The translations under genes were made by a program, and so were the position numbers. The notes beneath the pieces are model-generated. The model saw only the letters and a list, made by a program, of their open reading frames with translations. It did not search any database and was not told the origin of the DNA. 64,000 nt of DNA, from positions 127,036,521 to 127,100,520 of the forward strand of contig NC_064621.1 of assembly GCF_023898315.1 (NCBI RefSeq), in the 5' to 3' direction. Positions 9,550 to 20,840 of this stretch are shown in pieces; within the stretch, counting starts at the first letter, position 1; each line of letters starts with the position of its first letter. The DNA comes from Schistocerca nitens. Taxonomy: Eukaryota > Arthropoda > Insecta > Orthoptera > Acrididae.

Positions 9550-10820
9550 GGCTGGTGCAAAAATTCGTGAGTAAAAGTTTCCATAAGTTAAATTAACACA
9601 ATAGATACACATAAGACAGACCTTAGTTATCAATAGTATGTTCTCCTCCACAAGTTACAACTCTGTAGTAACTTTTCGATACTGCGACTTTGCGGATCAA
9701 ATGGTTTCGAGGCGAATGACTCATCCGAGCATGTTCGGAGCACATTTTCATTCGTAAAAGAAGTTCCTTGTATATGGTTCGATAGAGAGTGGAAAAGGTG
9801 AAAACATGAGAAGATCAGGAGAACAAAGTGTATGAGGAAGGATTTTCCAACCCACCTCCTGGACAGAGTTTTTTGTCAGTCTAACGGAATCCGGGCGGGC
9901 CGTATCATGGTGGAGCACCACTTCACGAAGTCTTCCTGGTCTGTGTTCTTGGACTGCCTCTGCATGACGTCTCAATTGTTGACAATAAATGTCAACAATG
10001 ATGGTTACACCTAAGGTAAGCAGTTCTTAGTACACCAGATCGCGGCTGTTCCGCCAGATTCATAATATTATCTTTTATGGACGCGCAGATCTTCGTACGG
10101 GGAGTTGCTGCTTTCTTTCTTTCTTTGGCCCCAGTCATCCTTTCCCTTCATTACGTAAATTTAAAGACGCCATTTCTCGCAACCAGTAAAGATATTGGAT
10201 AGTAGAGGTCGGTGTCGTTCACGAGACGATTGATGACGAGGAAGCAGAGATGCACATACGGTCATCCACTGATTTTTGTGATTTTGGCTTAGAGCATGCG
10301 GTTCCCACATACCCAAGTTCTGAACCTTCTCCACTGCATGCAAATTCCACACGATGGTGGAATGATCCAGTTCACATCTTCCAGCTATCGAGTACACCGA
10401 CGTGTATCATTGTGGATTAATGCGTTTAAACGATCTTCATCAAACCCTGAAGGTCTTCATGAACGTGGAGAGTCACAAATGTCAAAACGATCTTCCTTAA
10501 AACGAGAAATCCATTATCTTGCTGTGCTCTACCCTACAGCATTATCCTCATACAAGGCGCTAATGCTTCCGTCTGCCTCTGCTGCTGGCAGCACACTATT
10601 GAACTCGGACTAAAGAATACATCGGAAACATTCCTATGTCTCCTTTTGGCACTCCATGTTCTAGCGTCCACTCACTGTCTCCAGATGACAAAACGACGAA
10701 ATGTAAACTCAAATAGCAACAGTGGACTACAAAGGAAAATTGGCAATCAATAAATGAACCCATAGCAACCCGAATACCAACATGCAAAGTAAGAACGCTA
10801 CGAACTTATGCACCAACGTT
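9550..10820 (-). mobile_element. Degenerate mariner element
   Basis: The left end GGCTGGTGCAAAAATTCGTG is matched, inverted and diverged, by a right end reading GTTGGTGCATAAGTTCGTAG. TA flanks both ends. The interior is a minus-strand mariner transposase with many lesions. Confidence 0.82.
9622..10657 (-). pseudogene. Mariner (DD34D-type) transposase, badly decayed
   Basis: The frame starts at an ATG at 10657 (MECQKET followed by a stop) and is broken by stops and frameshifts throughout. Recognisable blocks, N to C: helix-turn-helix with DEDRLNALIHND (about 10440-10400), DHSTIVWNLHAVEKVQNLG and then a stretch ending CASLLPRHQ (10397-10161), the catalytic-core start around EKW near 10165, and HHDTARPDSVRLTK followed by LPHTLCSPDL (9915-9820). 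The C-terminal end fades near 9622. These are standard mariner blocks in the correct order. It is non-functional. Confidence 0.85.
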
Positions 10821-10825
10821 ATATA

Positions 10826-11594
10826 ACGATACATTGATGGTTTTAACACAATAAGTCACATATTACAGTTAGAGTATCGTAACTCAAAGCACACAAAATA
10901 CGCAGATTACATTAATATAGTATTTGAGAAGGAGAGCACTTAATGACTTCCATATCACTCATAAATTCACACCTTTTCGAAACTTTTTCTTGCAGACAAT
11001 CCCCACAAAATAATGAGAGGAATGAAGTTTATCGCTTACTATGATTACGCTGTTCGTCCAGTGAGGCATCAGAATCAGGCAAAATTTTTTAATTTAACAT
11101 ATTTTTGTGACTGACTGTATCAGCAACACATTTTCCAGACAGTATCCAAATATGTCACTGAGTGTACCCGATAAATTATGCTACTTTAGGACGCAGAGTT
11201 CAGGAAATAAGACGTTATAAACATTGAGATGCGAGAAACGGTTGTTTTATACACGGGTGATCGATGTTTTAAAGAATGGCAGAGGGGGGGGGGGGGGAGG
11301 ATACTGGTTTTGCATCAACTGCCGTCTTCATCAAATACTGGCTTTCTACTAAAGCACTTGGCGATCGACAGAATTTTCTCGAGCCACAGATAAATACTAC
11401 ACGGTGTTAGTAGTATTACGATGCAGAAAGATATGTGTGGTTATAATTAAAGTGTAGCCAGTCAAAGAGGTCCAGTGTGGTCTCTAATTATCGTATGCCA
11501 GCGAACTTGACAGATGTTCTAATGCGTTAATGTAGAATCGATTTACGCTGGAGGAAGCTAGTTCCAATTTTGACCACCAGGTGCATATCCACAC
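10826..11594. other. No recognisable gene; contains a 14-base G run
   Basis: Mostly AT-rich DNA. An uninterrupted run of 14 G residues lies at 11284-11297. Nothing else is supported. Confidence 0.4.
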
Positions 11595-11596
11595 TA

Positions 11597-12350
11597 CTGG
11601 CCATTAAAATTTTTACACCACGAAGAAATTTAACCGACAGGAAGAAGATGCTGTGATATGCAAATGATTAGCTTTTCAGAGCATTCACACAAGGTTGGCG
11701 CCGGTGGTGACACCTACAACGTGCTGACATGAGGAAAGTTTCCAACCGATTTATCATACACAAACAGCAGACGACCGGCGTTGCCTTGTGAAACGTTATT
11801 GTGATGCCTCGTGTAAGGAGGAGAAATGCGTACCATCACGTTTCCGACTTTGATAAAGGTTGGATTGTAGCCTATCGCGATTGCGGTCTATCGTATCGCG
11901 ACATTGCTGTTCGCGTTGGTCGAGATCCAATGACTGTTAGCAGAATATGGAATCGGTGGGTTCAGGAGGGTAATACGGAACGCCGTGCTGTATCCCAACG
12001 GTCTCGTATCACTAGCAGTCGAGATGACAGGCATCTATTCCGCATGGCTGTAACGGATCGAGCAGCCACGTCTCGATCCCTGAGTCAACAGATGGGGACG
12101 TTTACAAGACAACAACCATCTACACGAACAGTTCGACGACGTTTGCAGCAGCATGGACTATCAGCTCGAAAACCATGGCTGCGGTTACCCTTGACGCTGC
12201 ATCACAGACAGGAGCGCCTACGATGGTGTACTCAACGACGAACCTGGGTGCACGAATAACAAAACGTCTTTTTTTCAGATGTATTCAGGTTCTGATTACA
12301 GCATCATGATGGTCGCATCCGTTTTTGGCGGCATCGCGCTGAACGCTTGG
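11597..12350 (+). mobile_element. Tc1-like transposon family B, copy 1, 3' half missing
   Basis: The 5' end CTGGCCATTAAAATTTTTAC follows TA (11595-11596) and matches the ends of the two copies at 53272-54649 and 58690-60077. The element stops abruptly near 12350 in mid-transposase, where a different repeat begins, so no right-hand inverted repeat exists. Confidence 0.88.
11804..12350 (+). pseudogene. Tc1-like transposase family B, N-terminal part only
   Basis: ATG at 11804 (MPRVRRRNAYHHVSDFDKG). The helix-turn-helix half is intact to residue 152, where a TAA at 12257 interrupts, at the position where the copy at 53 kb has a tryptophan codon. Beyond it, catalytic-core sequence continues in frame (QHHDGRIR region) until the truncation. 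The second and third catalytic residues are missing, so the copy is dead. Confidence 0.85.
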
Positions 12351-12535
12351 TAATGACTGGTGTATGTAAGCTTACCGTAATTCAGCGACATATTACGCAC
12401 AAAAATACTTTCATCCAACTATTTCTTCCACGGTAAAAACAATGGTTAGGGCTACTTGTTGTTACGAGGTGTACAGCTGTTTATCAACAACTTTTTCCGG
12501 CTGTGAACTGCATTTCAGGGACTTTCAGGAGTCAC
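12351..12535 (+). repeat. Unclassified repeat, copy 1 (relative at 28259-28460)
   Basis: It shares TGACTGGTGTAT, AATACTTTCATC.AACTATT and TACAGCTGTTT with 28259-28460 in the same order and orientation. It lies directly at the break of the truncated Tc1 copy. Its class is unknown. The DNA from 12536 to 12955 shows nothing recognisable. Confidence 0.55.
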
Positions 12536-14150
12536 ACATTTCAGAAACAGGCGCATTTGCTGGGAAGTAAAAAAAGCTGTCGAGAAGAGAACCACGGTTA
12601 AGAATAAATATGAAAATAAAGTGTCGAACAGTGATCAAAGGACAGGACAGATTAGTGTGTGACTAAGTGGAAAAGCTGGACACTGCAACGAGAACTTTAA
12701 TCCTACCGTGGGAAGAAGGAAATGGTAGATAAGACAGGTGAAGCGGCGGAGTGTTAGCTGACGGAATGACGGATGCAGTGGCAGCCGCTATCTCAACAAC
12801 TGCCCTAGCAGTGTTCGCAATAGGTGGCAACCCACGAACTAGTATAGATATAGGCGGAAGACGGTTCCGTAGTTTCAGTGTGCAGAGAGTACAGTTGAGA
12901 AATAGACATAAGCGTGGTTCATCTGTTGTTTGTTTGAATCAAAAGACTTTTTAAAATGGAAGGGAATGATTGATTGATAGGTTGAGGGGGGGTTAAGAGA
13001 CCAAAGAATGAGGTCGTCAGCCCCGCAGTTCGAAAAATACATGCGTAAGGGCGACCGCAAAAAGTGGACAGATTCAGTTAGAGGAGTCAAAATATAAAAC
13101 AAGGAAGCTAAAAACACACACAGTTGAAGGAATAAAAGGGTAGATAAATCTAAAAACTGAAAAAAGAGGGGTAAAGGAACTGTCTTTGTGTGAGAGAGTG
13201 GTCATGGGTCCCAGACACAGAAAACATTATCAGAGGCCCCAACTACAGCCACCGTGCCCAGCTCCAGGAGGAAAGCAAAACCTTATCACGAAGGAAACTG
13301 AGGACCAGTTCAGCCATCCATGAAGACAAGGAATTTAGAAGGCCATACTTGGTACAAAGGAGACATTCCACCAGTAAATGGAATACCATCAGTCTGGCTC
13401 CACAACCACATTAAAAGGGTGGCTCATTACGAAGGATGAAACAATGGGTGTGCCTAGTAGGACCACCAATACTTAGTAGGCATAAGACAGTTCTGAGAGG
13501 AGCAGATGGAAGAGCGCCAAACTGCAGCAGTCTCCTTGATTGTGCAGATTTTATTACTGAGAGCAGTGGTGCACCAGATGTCATTTCGCTTTTGGTCAAA
13601 AAGAGATTTGACGTGAATCCGCATGTCTACACCTCATATCATGAAAGGGAATTTGGAGGGGTGGGGGGGGGAGGTAAGTATCTGCCTCTCTAGCCAAACG
13701 GTAAGCCAGTTCATTCCGTGGATGCCAACATGACTAGGGACCCAGACTGAACAGGCGGCTCAGCCAATGCCAGAGAGAAGGTCTTGGACAGCAGAAACCA
13801 AGAGAGTAACATCGGTCTATAGCCTGCAGAGTCGGTACATATTAAAACACTGTGGAGGGAGGCCTGATAACAAAACGGACTAGCAGCTCTGCTGTGTACA
13901 CATTGCATCACCCCAGCGGTAAATGGTATTCTATGCCAGTAGGAAACATAAAAGCTTATCCTGCCTTATCTATCATTCTAGAACCATCAGTTATAAGATG
14001 GTAGCACGCTGTAACTCCTCAGGAATGGAATATACTAGACGCTGGTAATTATAGGAGCGACAGAGACTTTAGGTCCTGGAATACGTTCGTCCTAATTCAT
14101 GGTCGAGGCACCATCCAATGGGGAGGGGGGGGGGGTGCTGGGAAGAAGGA

Positions 14151-14560
14151 CAATATGTGATCAAAAGTACCCGGATACATAGCTGAAAATGACTTACAAG
14201 TTTGTGGCGCTCTCCATCGCTAAAGCTCGAATTCAAAATGGTGTTGGCCCACCCTTAGTCTTGATGACAGCTTCCACTCTCGCAGGCATACGTTCAATCA
14301 GGTGCTGAAAGGTTTATTGGGGAATGGCAGCCCATTCTTCACGGAGTGCTGCACAGACGTATGACACAAGTGACACAGAATCACCTGACCACATTCGAAG
14401 TCCGGGAGTTCCGTGGAACGTCCCATTCAGCTCTCTCACGGTGTCTAATGACTACTGAGGTTGCTGATATGGAGTACCTGTTAGTAGGTGGCAGAACAAT
14501 GCACCTAATATGAAAAACGTATGTTTTTTGGGGCGTCCGGATGCTTTTGATCACATAGTG
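14151..14560. mobile_element. Tc1-derived MITE (internal deletion, about 410 bp)
   Basis: The left end carries TATGTGATCAAAAGTACCCG. The right end, inverted, carries TATGTGATCAAAAGCATCCG and is followed by TA at 14561-14562. The two halves look like the outer parts of a longer Tc1-type element familiar from insects, joined near 14350 where sequence about GGAGTGCTGCAC abuts AGACGTATGACAC. No transposase remains. It sits inside the old LINE. Confidence 0.75.
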
Positions 14561-14831
14561 TACACGGGGTGCATTCCAGTGACTGAAGATCCTGGCAGTG
14601 GGAAGTGAGACACATACCAGCTGCAAATCCCGCCTGATGGCAGGTAGCAGGAAGGAGACATCCCTCATTTGCAGAGAGGGTGAGATACACAGGATGGTCA
14701 GGGAGTCGTTGAATGGCGATTGCATAAGAAACCAGGAGTTGGCTCCATCGTATTTGTACAGGGGAATCCACACTTCTGTGAGGTGGCTGTCAACAGGACT
14801 AGTGCGAAAGGCACCAATAGCCACATGCACC

Positions 14832-15545
14832 TGTTGTGTACATAGTTCCGAGTAGTCAGCGCGTACACAACTTTCCCACTAGAGCGCGCCCCGCTAAGCA
14901 CAACAGTGCAGGCGCAGCGCTCGTCCGTCTCCACACCACGAGATGGCGCTGCCTTAGAGACGGACCAAATTCTGCTTCCGCCGATCCGTGTATTAATATG
15001 TAACGCAGCCAATGAGATTGCTGCTAACGTAGAACCTTTTCTCCTCGCGGATCACACTCGCGCAGTGATACCTGAACACTCGAGGTATTATAACGAGTGT
15101 ACAGACCTCCGATTAGTCAGTCTGCATTGGTCTGCGTTTGTCTGTACCAGTCTATAGTCAAGTTTTAGTCTGCGCCTAATAAGATTACCATATTCCTGTA
15201 CATAGCCATGAAGAGAAATGTATAGACACTTCGTCAAGTATCAGAGATATGTGAGAATAGGATTAACGTACCAAGACCAAACGAACTTCAGGTTGTCAAT
15301 TGTAAATAGCATCCAGAACCAAGTTAAGTTATTTTTATGCTTGTTATTATTTTAATAAATGTGTGTGAAAATTAATCGAGTTCTGTTTCAAGTTGGTCAC
15401 CGTCAATTTGCTGCTCTAAGCGTGCAAGTGGCATATCTATCGTCTGACCTAACGGCAGAAGATAAACACGCCACGATAAGACCACGAGACATATTGCTGA
15501 CACTCGCCTACTTCGTTAGAGCGACAAGTCAAATAATCTGATGGT
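14832..15545 (+). mobile_element. Solo LTR inserted in the LINE
   Basis: About 710 bases of foreign sequence split the LINE RT remnant. It begins TGTTGTGTACATAG, has a TATA-like element (TATTATAACG near 15088), and an AATAAA (15353) some 260 bp further on, the promoter and poly(A) order of an LTR. No internal retroelement sequence flanks it, so it is a solo LTR left by recombination. The 3' boundary and target duplication are not resolved. Confidence 0.65.
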
Positions 15546-18495
15546 GTGTGTACCGAAGGTCTTACAGTACGCACACCACAGCACCCCATAATGATGAATG
15601 GGGTCAAGTAGTTTCAGAGTGGAAGAAGCCGCTGAGCCATAAGCCTGACAACTACAATCAAGTCTGCACAAAACCAGAGCAAGGTAAAGATGTAGAAGAG
15701 TAGCACGGTCTGCACTTGAAGATATGTGGGCCAGAAGGTGGAGAGCATTAAGCTTCCACAGGCATGTAGTCTTTAGGTGACGAATACAAGGCAGCCACGT
15801 CAGCTTATTGTCAAAACGAAGGACCAAGAAAGGGAATTGCGCTACAACATCTTGGTGCTGGTCTCCTAAATAACTTTCTGGATGGGATGTACCGTTGGTC
15901 TAGGGCAAAGAAGCATAATCTGAGTGTTAACGGGAGAAAACTGGAAGCTATAGGAAAAGGCCCATGCAGTGGCCCGTTCGATGGCGCCTTGGGGCTGACT
16001 TTCAGCAGATGTTACCGAGATAGAGCTGCACCAGCCACAAAAATCGTCGACATACAACCCCATGGTAACCAGAGGCCCAACAGAGGGTACAAGCCCACTG
16101 ATAGCGATGAGGTGTCAACACAGAACCCTGTAGGATACCATTCTCCTGGGTCTGAGGGGTTCTGAGTGAGGTGTCAACAAACCTGGAAGAGCTGGTGGAA
16201 TAGAAATTGTTGGATAAAATTCTGAACGGGGCCGCAAAAGTCCCTGTCATGGAGGGTAACTAAAATGTGACAGTGCCAAGCTGTGTCGTATGCCTTATGT
16301 AGGTCAATGTGACAAGGTGTTGGTGATTAGTGAAAGCAGTCTGATTGCTGTTTCCAGTCTGACCTTAATGGTCAGTTGCAGATCGTCCTTCCCAGAAGCC
16401 AGTGTGTCAAGACAAAAAGGCTGAGATTAGATTGTAAGCCAAATTCACTTCATGGTCCTTAGTAGATGTTGCCTCTGGGTAACATCCAAGTGTTGGATCA
16501 TCCAGTTGTGGAATGGAATCCGGGTCTGGGCCCATGCCATATGAAGAGGTAAGAACCTGCACGAATTCCCATCAGTCAAGGATTGATTATAGGTTTCAGC
16601 TTGGTGGTGGTTGAAACAAGGGGTTCTTCAACCCATCGTTTATGCTAAAGAAAGATAGCAGGATAGGAAGAATGTTGGCACAAAGTGTGTCACAAGCTGT
16701 TCTGCATGGACCAGTACACCAGTACACAGAGCACCCTGTAGAATAAGATCCTGGACAGCTGTCGCTGGCTGCCCAAAGGGCAATGGAGGTTGGACCAAGC
16801 CTGCAGTGTCGAGGCATAAGTCCCCAGAGAGCGCTCCCATCATTCCTTTTTACTCTGTTTAATAAGGTAGTGAGCCTTAGCACAGACATGCTTAAACGCA
16901 ATAAGAGTGATCTGTAAAGGATGTCGTTTAAATCGTTGCAGCGCCCGTCAGCAGTCCTGGATAGCCAGTGCGACGTCCTTGGTCCACCACAATAGTGGTC
17001 GACGATGAGGGTGGCTTGTGGATAGGAGGACAGCAATGCTAGCGCCATGAAGGATAGTGTCAGAGACCGCTTGTACGACCACATCAATGCAATCCTGGAG
17101 AGAGATGTCGAAATGCGCATTAGATGTATATAAAGGCCAAATGGATCTCTGGAATGGTCAACGTGGGACCCTGTCTACCTGGCGGTGGCAGGGGAGCTAT
17201 GGAATCACCAGAAAGTGGTCACTGTCACAATGATCATAATGGGGTGACCAATGTAGTGAAGCCAAGGGAGCAGGGGAGGAGATCTTGAAATCAATAACAG
17301 AGAAGGTGCTATGAGCAGCGCTGAAGTGGGTTGGAGAACAGTCACTGAGGAGACGCAAATCATAGACCTACCCATTGAAGTGGCAGTTCTCCACAGGAGG
17401 TGTTTGTATTGAAGTGCCCAAGGAGGGATATGGGGGCAGGAGTTCCTTTGTTAGACAGTCCAACATAAGGAAGCGGCCTATCTGGAAGGAGGTAGATATT
17501 GCAAATAGTTAGTACTCACACCACTGTTGCTTACAGGTTGATCAGAAAGTGCAAACCAAGGTACAGACGCCTCCAGATGATATCACAGGGCCAGCATGGT
17601 TCTGACAGAAGCCCAATAACCACAAAACATTGGAGAGTGGTCATCATGGAAGTGAGTTTCTTGAAGAACAAAACAGAATGCAGAATAAGAGGAAACAAGG
17701 TGTATTTCCGGTGGGTGATGGTAATTTCCATTGCAATTCCACGGGATCAGTGTTTGGCAAGAGTGCAGGTTACACATAAAGGAGTCAAGGAGAGGTCATG
17801 TCACTTTGTCAGTGATCGTCACTGACAAAGATGGTGTGACATCGATAAATAAGATGTGAGTTGCCAGTTGTGAGGGGTAGATGGCACCTCTGGGAGCACT
17901 GGGGTGCCTCCTCCTAAGACTTATATTTCCTCTTCTTCTCTTTCGGAGCTTGAGGAGGGCAGGGCATAGAGGGAGAGCAGACTCCTGCAAGATTTGGGAC
18001 TGAATGAATGTGAGCGACCTTGGGGACAGTGCATCTTGTTGCTAAGTTGTACTAGCAGGCTTCCTGCTTGAGAGATGCCATGGGGGGCAAGAGGGGGTCC
18101 CAGGGGAAACCCCATCATGGACGAATGCAAACTAAAGGGGGGCACTTCTTTGGCTGGGGAGTGGGAGCAGCATCCAGAAGGAAGGGCATGGGAATTACAG
18201 GGGAGGGGGAGGTGAGAGGGGGACTGCGATATGGTAAGGAAGAGGAAGGAGGGGGAGAGGATGTAATAGAGGCAAAAGTTGAACAAAGTGACACTGGAAG
18301 GAGTCAGTCATATTTCTGGCGAACCTCAGCATAAGCAATCTGGGGACTTGTGTTCTTGGATCTTTTTTTCTCTCTTCTAAGCTGGGCAATCTGGCGAGCG
18401 TGGATAGTGGCAGTCACGAGAATTCACACACAGATGATGGAATTCAGAGCCTTCCCTCATGGAGTGGGTGTCCGCAGTCTCAGAGGGTCCACCAT

Positions 18496-18864
18496 TCAGT
18501 GGGAAGATATATGGCCAAAATGCAAACATTGAAAGCACGTCATTGGTGTTGGGATGTATGGCTTCACGTCGCTTTGGTAACACATGACCTCGACCTTTCC
18601 TGGGAGGTTATCTACCTCAAAAGCAAGAATAAACGCGCCAGTATTGGTGCAATTGTCTTTATGGCCCTTCTGCACTCGTTGTACGAAGTGAATGCCACGT
18701 CGCTCCAGTTTACCCTGGAGTTTCTCACCAGTTTGCAGGATGAGGTCCCAATGAAAAATCACTTCCTGGGCCATATTCAGTGAGATTTCGCCAAGACATT
18801 GCTGGCATGAAAAGCTGCAGGTTGGACGGCAGAAGAAGTGCTGATCAACAAGGAACACGGCCAC
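18496..18864 (-). pseudogene. LINE ORF1 (gag-like) fragment with zinc knuckle
   Basis: A 122-residue frame ends KVEVMCYQSDVKPY, then MTCFQCLHFGHISSH, which resembles the CCHC zinc knuckle region of LINE ORF1 proteins that bind the element RNA. It lies upstream of the RT remnants on the same strand, as expected for ORF1. Its reading frame is short and isolated, consistent with decay of the whole element. Confidence 0.6.
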
Positions 18865-19300
18865 ATTTTACTAAGAGACTCTACGTTACCACATCTGTCC
18901 TCAATATTCTCCAAAAAATAACAACGGCTTCTTGGCAGTGAATGTGTTCCCATCTGTCCTAGCACAGACCAGGTTGCAGGGAAAATGTTTGATCCCAAGC
19001 TGGCTGGCGTGGCCCTCCTCCTAGGCTGTAACCAGGGAAGGGAAAGCTGCAGGGTCATGTGAAGCAGCATTCAGTGAATATTTACCACCCAGCGAGTCGG
19101 CCTTTGGAGAATGGTCAGATTTTTGCGGCTTGATACGCTTCGTGAGCCAAGCATCCACCCTGGTATCATCCACCAATGAGAGGTTCTCCCCATGGGCACC
19201 ATCCACCCAGAGCAAGGGCGATCTGGCAAAGCAGTCATTGCCAGGAGCTCCGGAGCTCCAGATGACAAGCAACAACTCATTGGCATACACGGGGAGACAA

Positions 19301-20595
19301 TAGATCAGGTAGTAGTTGTGTGATCCCTGTCATGTCACGGATCTCAGCCATATGGTTACATAACGTCCCCACCATATGTACTGGCTACATGTGTTGGTGG
19401 CCTAGCAGTGTGGAGAGGGTCTTTGGCGAGGAAGGAAGAGAGGAAGGAAGAGGGGACAGGAATCCACGCTGTAGACGATAGGAAGGGAGTTCTTCCCCAT
19501 ATGGCTCACACTAAAAACAGAAAATTTAGAAGTGGAGGTCGAACCTGTGATTTCTTTTTTTTTATGTTTTCTATTTCTTCAAAGGCAAAGAGAAAAGGTG
19601 AAGCGGTAGCCCAGCCTAGAGTTTGCACCTACACCTACCATCACGTATTTTTTATTTTAAAGTGTTAAAAAAAAAGATGTTCTTCCTATTCCTCGGCAAG
19701 AGGGAGGACTCGCTTTCTGTTAATGAACAAAGGTAGACGCACGATATTTTAGATCGAAATCGGTGGTAGCCGTCTTGAGTACGAGAACAAGTAAAAAGTC
19801 TGTATTTATGATGTGTGTTGAAGAAATAATACAGTCGTATTTCATCAGTGAAAAATGTAGTTAGTTTTCCAAGAAACACAACTGTGTACTTTGGAGCTAC
19901 TACAATGATCCGATTATAAAAGGAATAATGGGCAATGTCAAGATTTTGTAGGTGGATACGGCAATCAGACGTAGTATTGTTAATTGGTAAGCAAAAATCT
20001 ACGACAAGAGGAAGACTATTTCGGTAATCTGGAATTAATAGGGAAAGATTCTTCACCCATTTACTGGCATAGCTCAGTTTATTGTGCTTGAACGGCTTGC
20101 CGAAAAATTAATCTCATTATCTCCATATATTTAAACATTTATTATTATAATATATTTATTGCATTATAAACCACAATCGGGGACAAAAAAGCCAAAAAGG
20201 GTGAATGAGAACAATCTAGAAGTACAAAATTCCTAGGAATACAGGGCGCCAGGTGTATAGCCTGGGAGACATTAATCAGAACAGTGAGAGAGGGAGAAGG
20301 AGGAGGCAGCGAGGAAGGAGCAATTATGGGGAGGGAAGAAGTTATCTACAATTGTGTGAGAGAAACAGGGACAAAACATTTTAACAGATGTAACTAGGGG
20401 AGAGGGTATCAGCTCTTTTAGTATTAGATTGATTAATTTTAGTGATGCTGATTTATTTGATATGAAACAGGTTGACCTAAATGAACAGGAGACAAGAGTG
20501 GCAGATGCCAAACTTGATACGTTGCAAGTAAAGTAAACTGAACAGGAAAGTGTAAAGATAATTTTTTCATAACGAGGGGCCACAGTCACAATATA
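19301..20595. other. No recognisable gene; weak retroelement leader
   Basis: AT-rich DNA without recognised domains. From about 20430 the plus strand begins to read like the coiled-coil gag remnant described at 22261. Confidence 0.4.
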
Positions 20596-20685
20596 TTTCT
20601 TTAAAGTCAGTACCGCCGTTAGTTAAGTGTAAATGTAACACTGTAAATAAACAACAGTCTAATGGCGGTACTGACTTTAAAGAAA
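20596..20685. repeat. Short inverted repeat, 26-bp arms
   Basis: The left arm at 20596-20621 (TTTCTTTAAAGTCAGTACCG and onward) and the right arm at 20660-20685 are reverse complements with one mismatch, separated by 38 bases. It could form a hairpin. It may be a minimal MITE or a structured element inside the gag remnant. Confidence 0.75.
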
Positions 20686-20840
20686 TGTAAAGGAGATGTT
20701 AGCAGCATTAATGTTTAGCATAAATGAAGCAAATAAAAATTTAAATAGGGATCTTAAGGATAATTTTAATAGGAAAATTAATCAGTAGTCAAGTACTATA
20801 AATGGTTCAGCTAGTGAGCTTAATCAGCAGTCTGATAGTA

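Larger units (their letters stand above)
13650..17120 (-). pseudogene. LINE reverse transcriptase / RNase H remnant
   Basis: Fragments in several frames match a non-LTR polymerase: QENGILQGSVLTP (16200-16130), GLYVDDFCGWCSS with the catalytic YVDD (16054-16043), LGLRFDNKLTWLP-like text at 15827-15780, a C-terminal block around LLDPIHHYGV (15600), GAFRTSPVDSHL (about 14815-14780), and an RNase H-like segment VWVPSHVGIHG with a nearby indel (about 13755-13720). The chain is broken by stops, indels, a solo LTR and a MITE, so it is not functional. Confidence 0.75.
12960..19300 (-). mobile_element. Old, near full-length LINE with ORF1, RT and RNase H remnants
   Basis: On the minus strand the order is gag-like ORF1 (about 19290-18300), RT (about 17100-14600, interrupted) and an RNase H-like remnant (about 14050-13650). 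Carrying RNase H after RT fits the I/LOA-like groups of non-LTR elements. A GGA-rich stretch at about 17900-18330 belongs to the ORF1/linker part. Two later insertions sit inside it: a MITE (14151-14560) and a solo LTR (14832-15545). Many stops and frameshifts show it is old. Confidence 0.75.

Noticed and set aside
18068..18334. Gly/Arg/Glu-rich plus-strand frame
   Set aside because: Complement of the GGA-rich linker in the old minus-strand LINE; compositional artefact.
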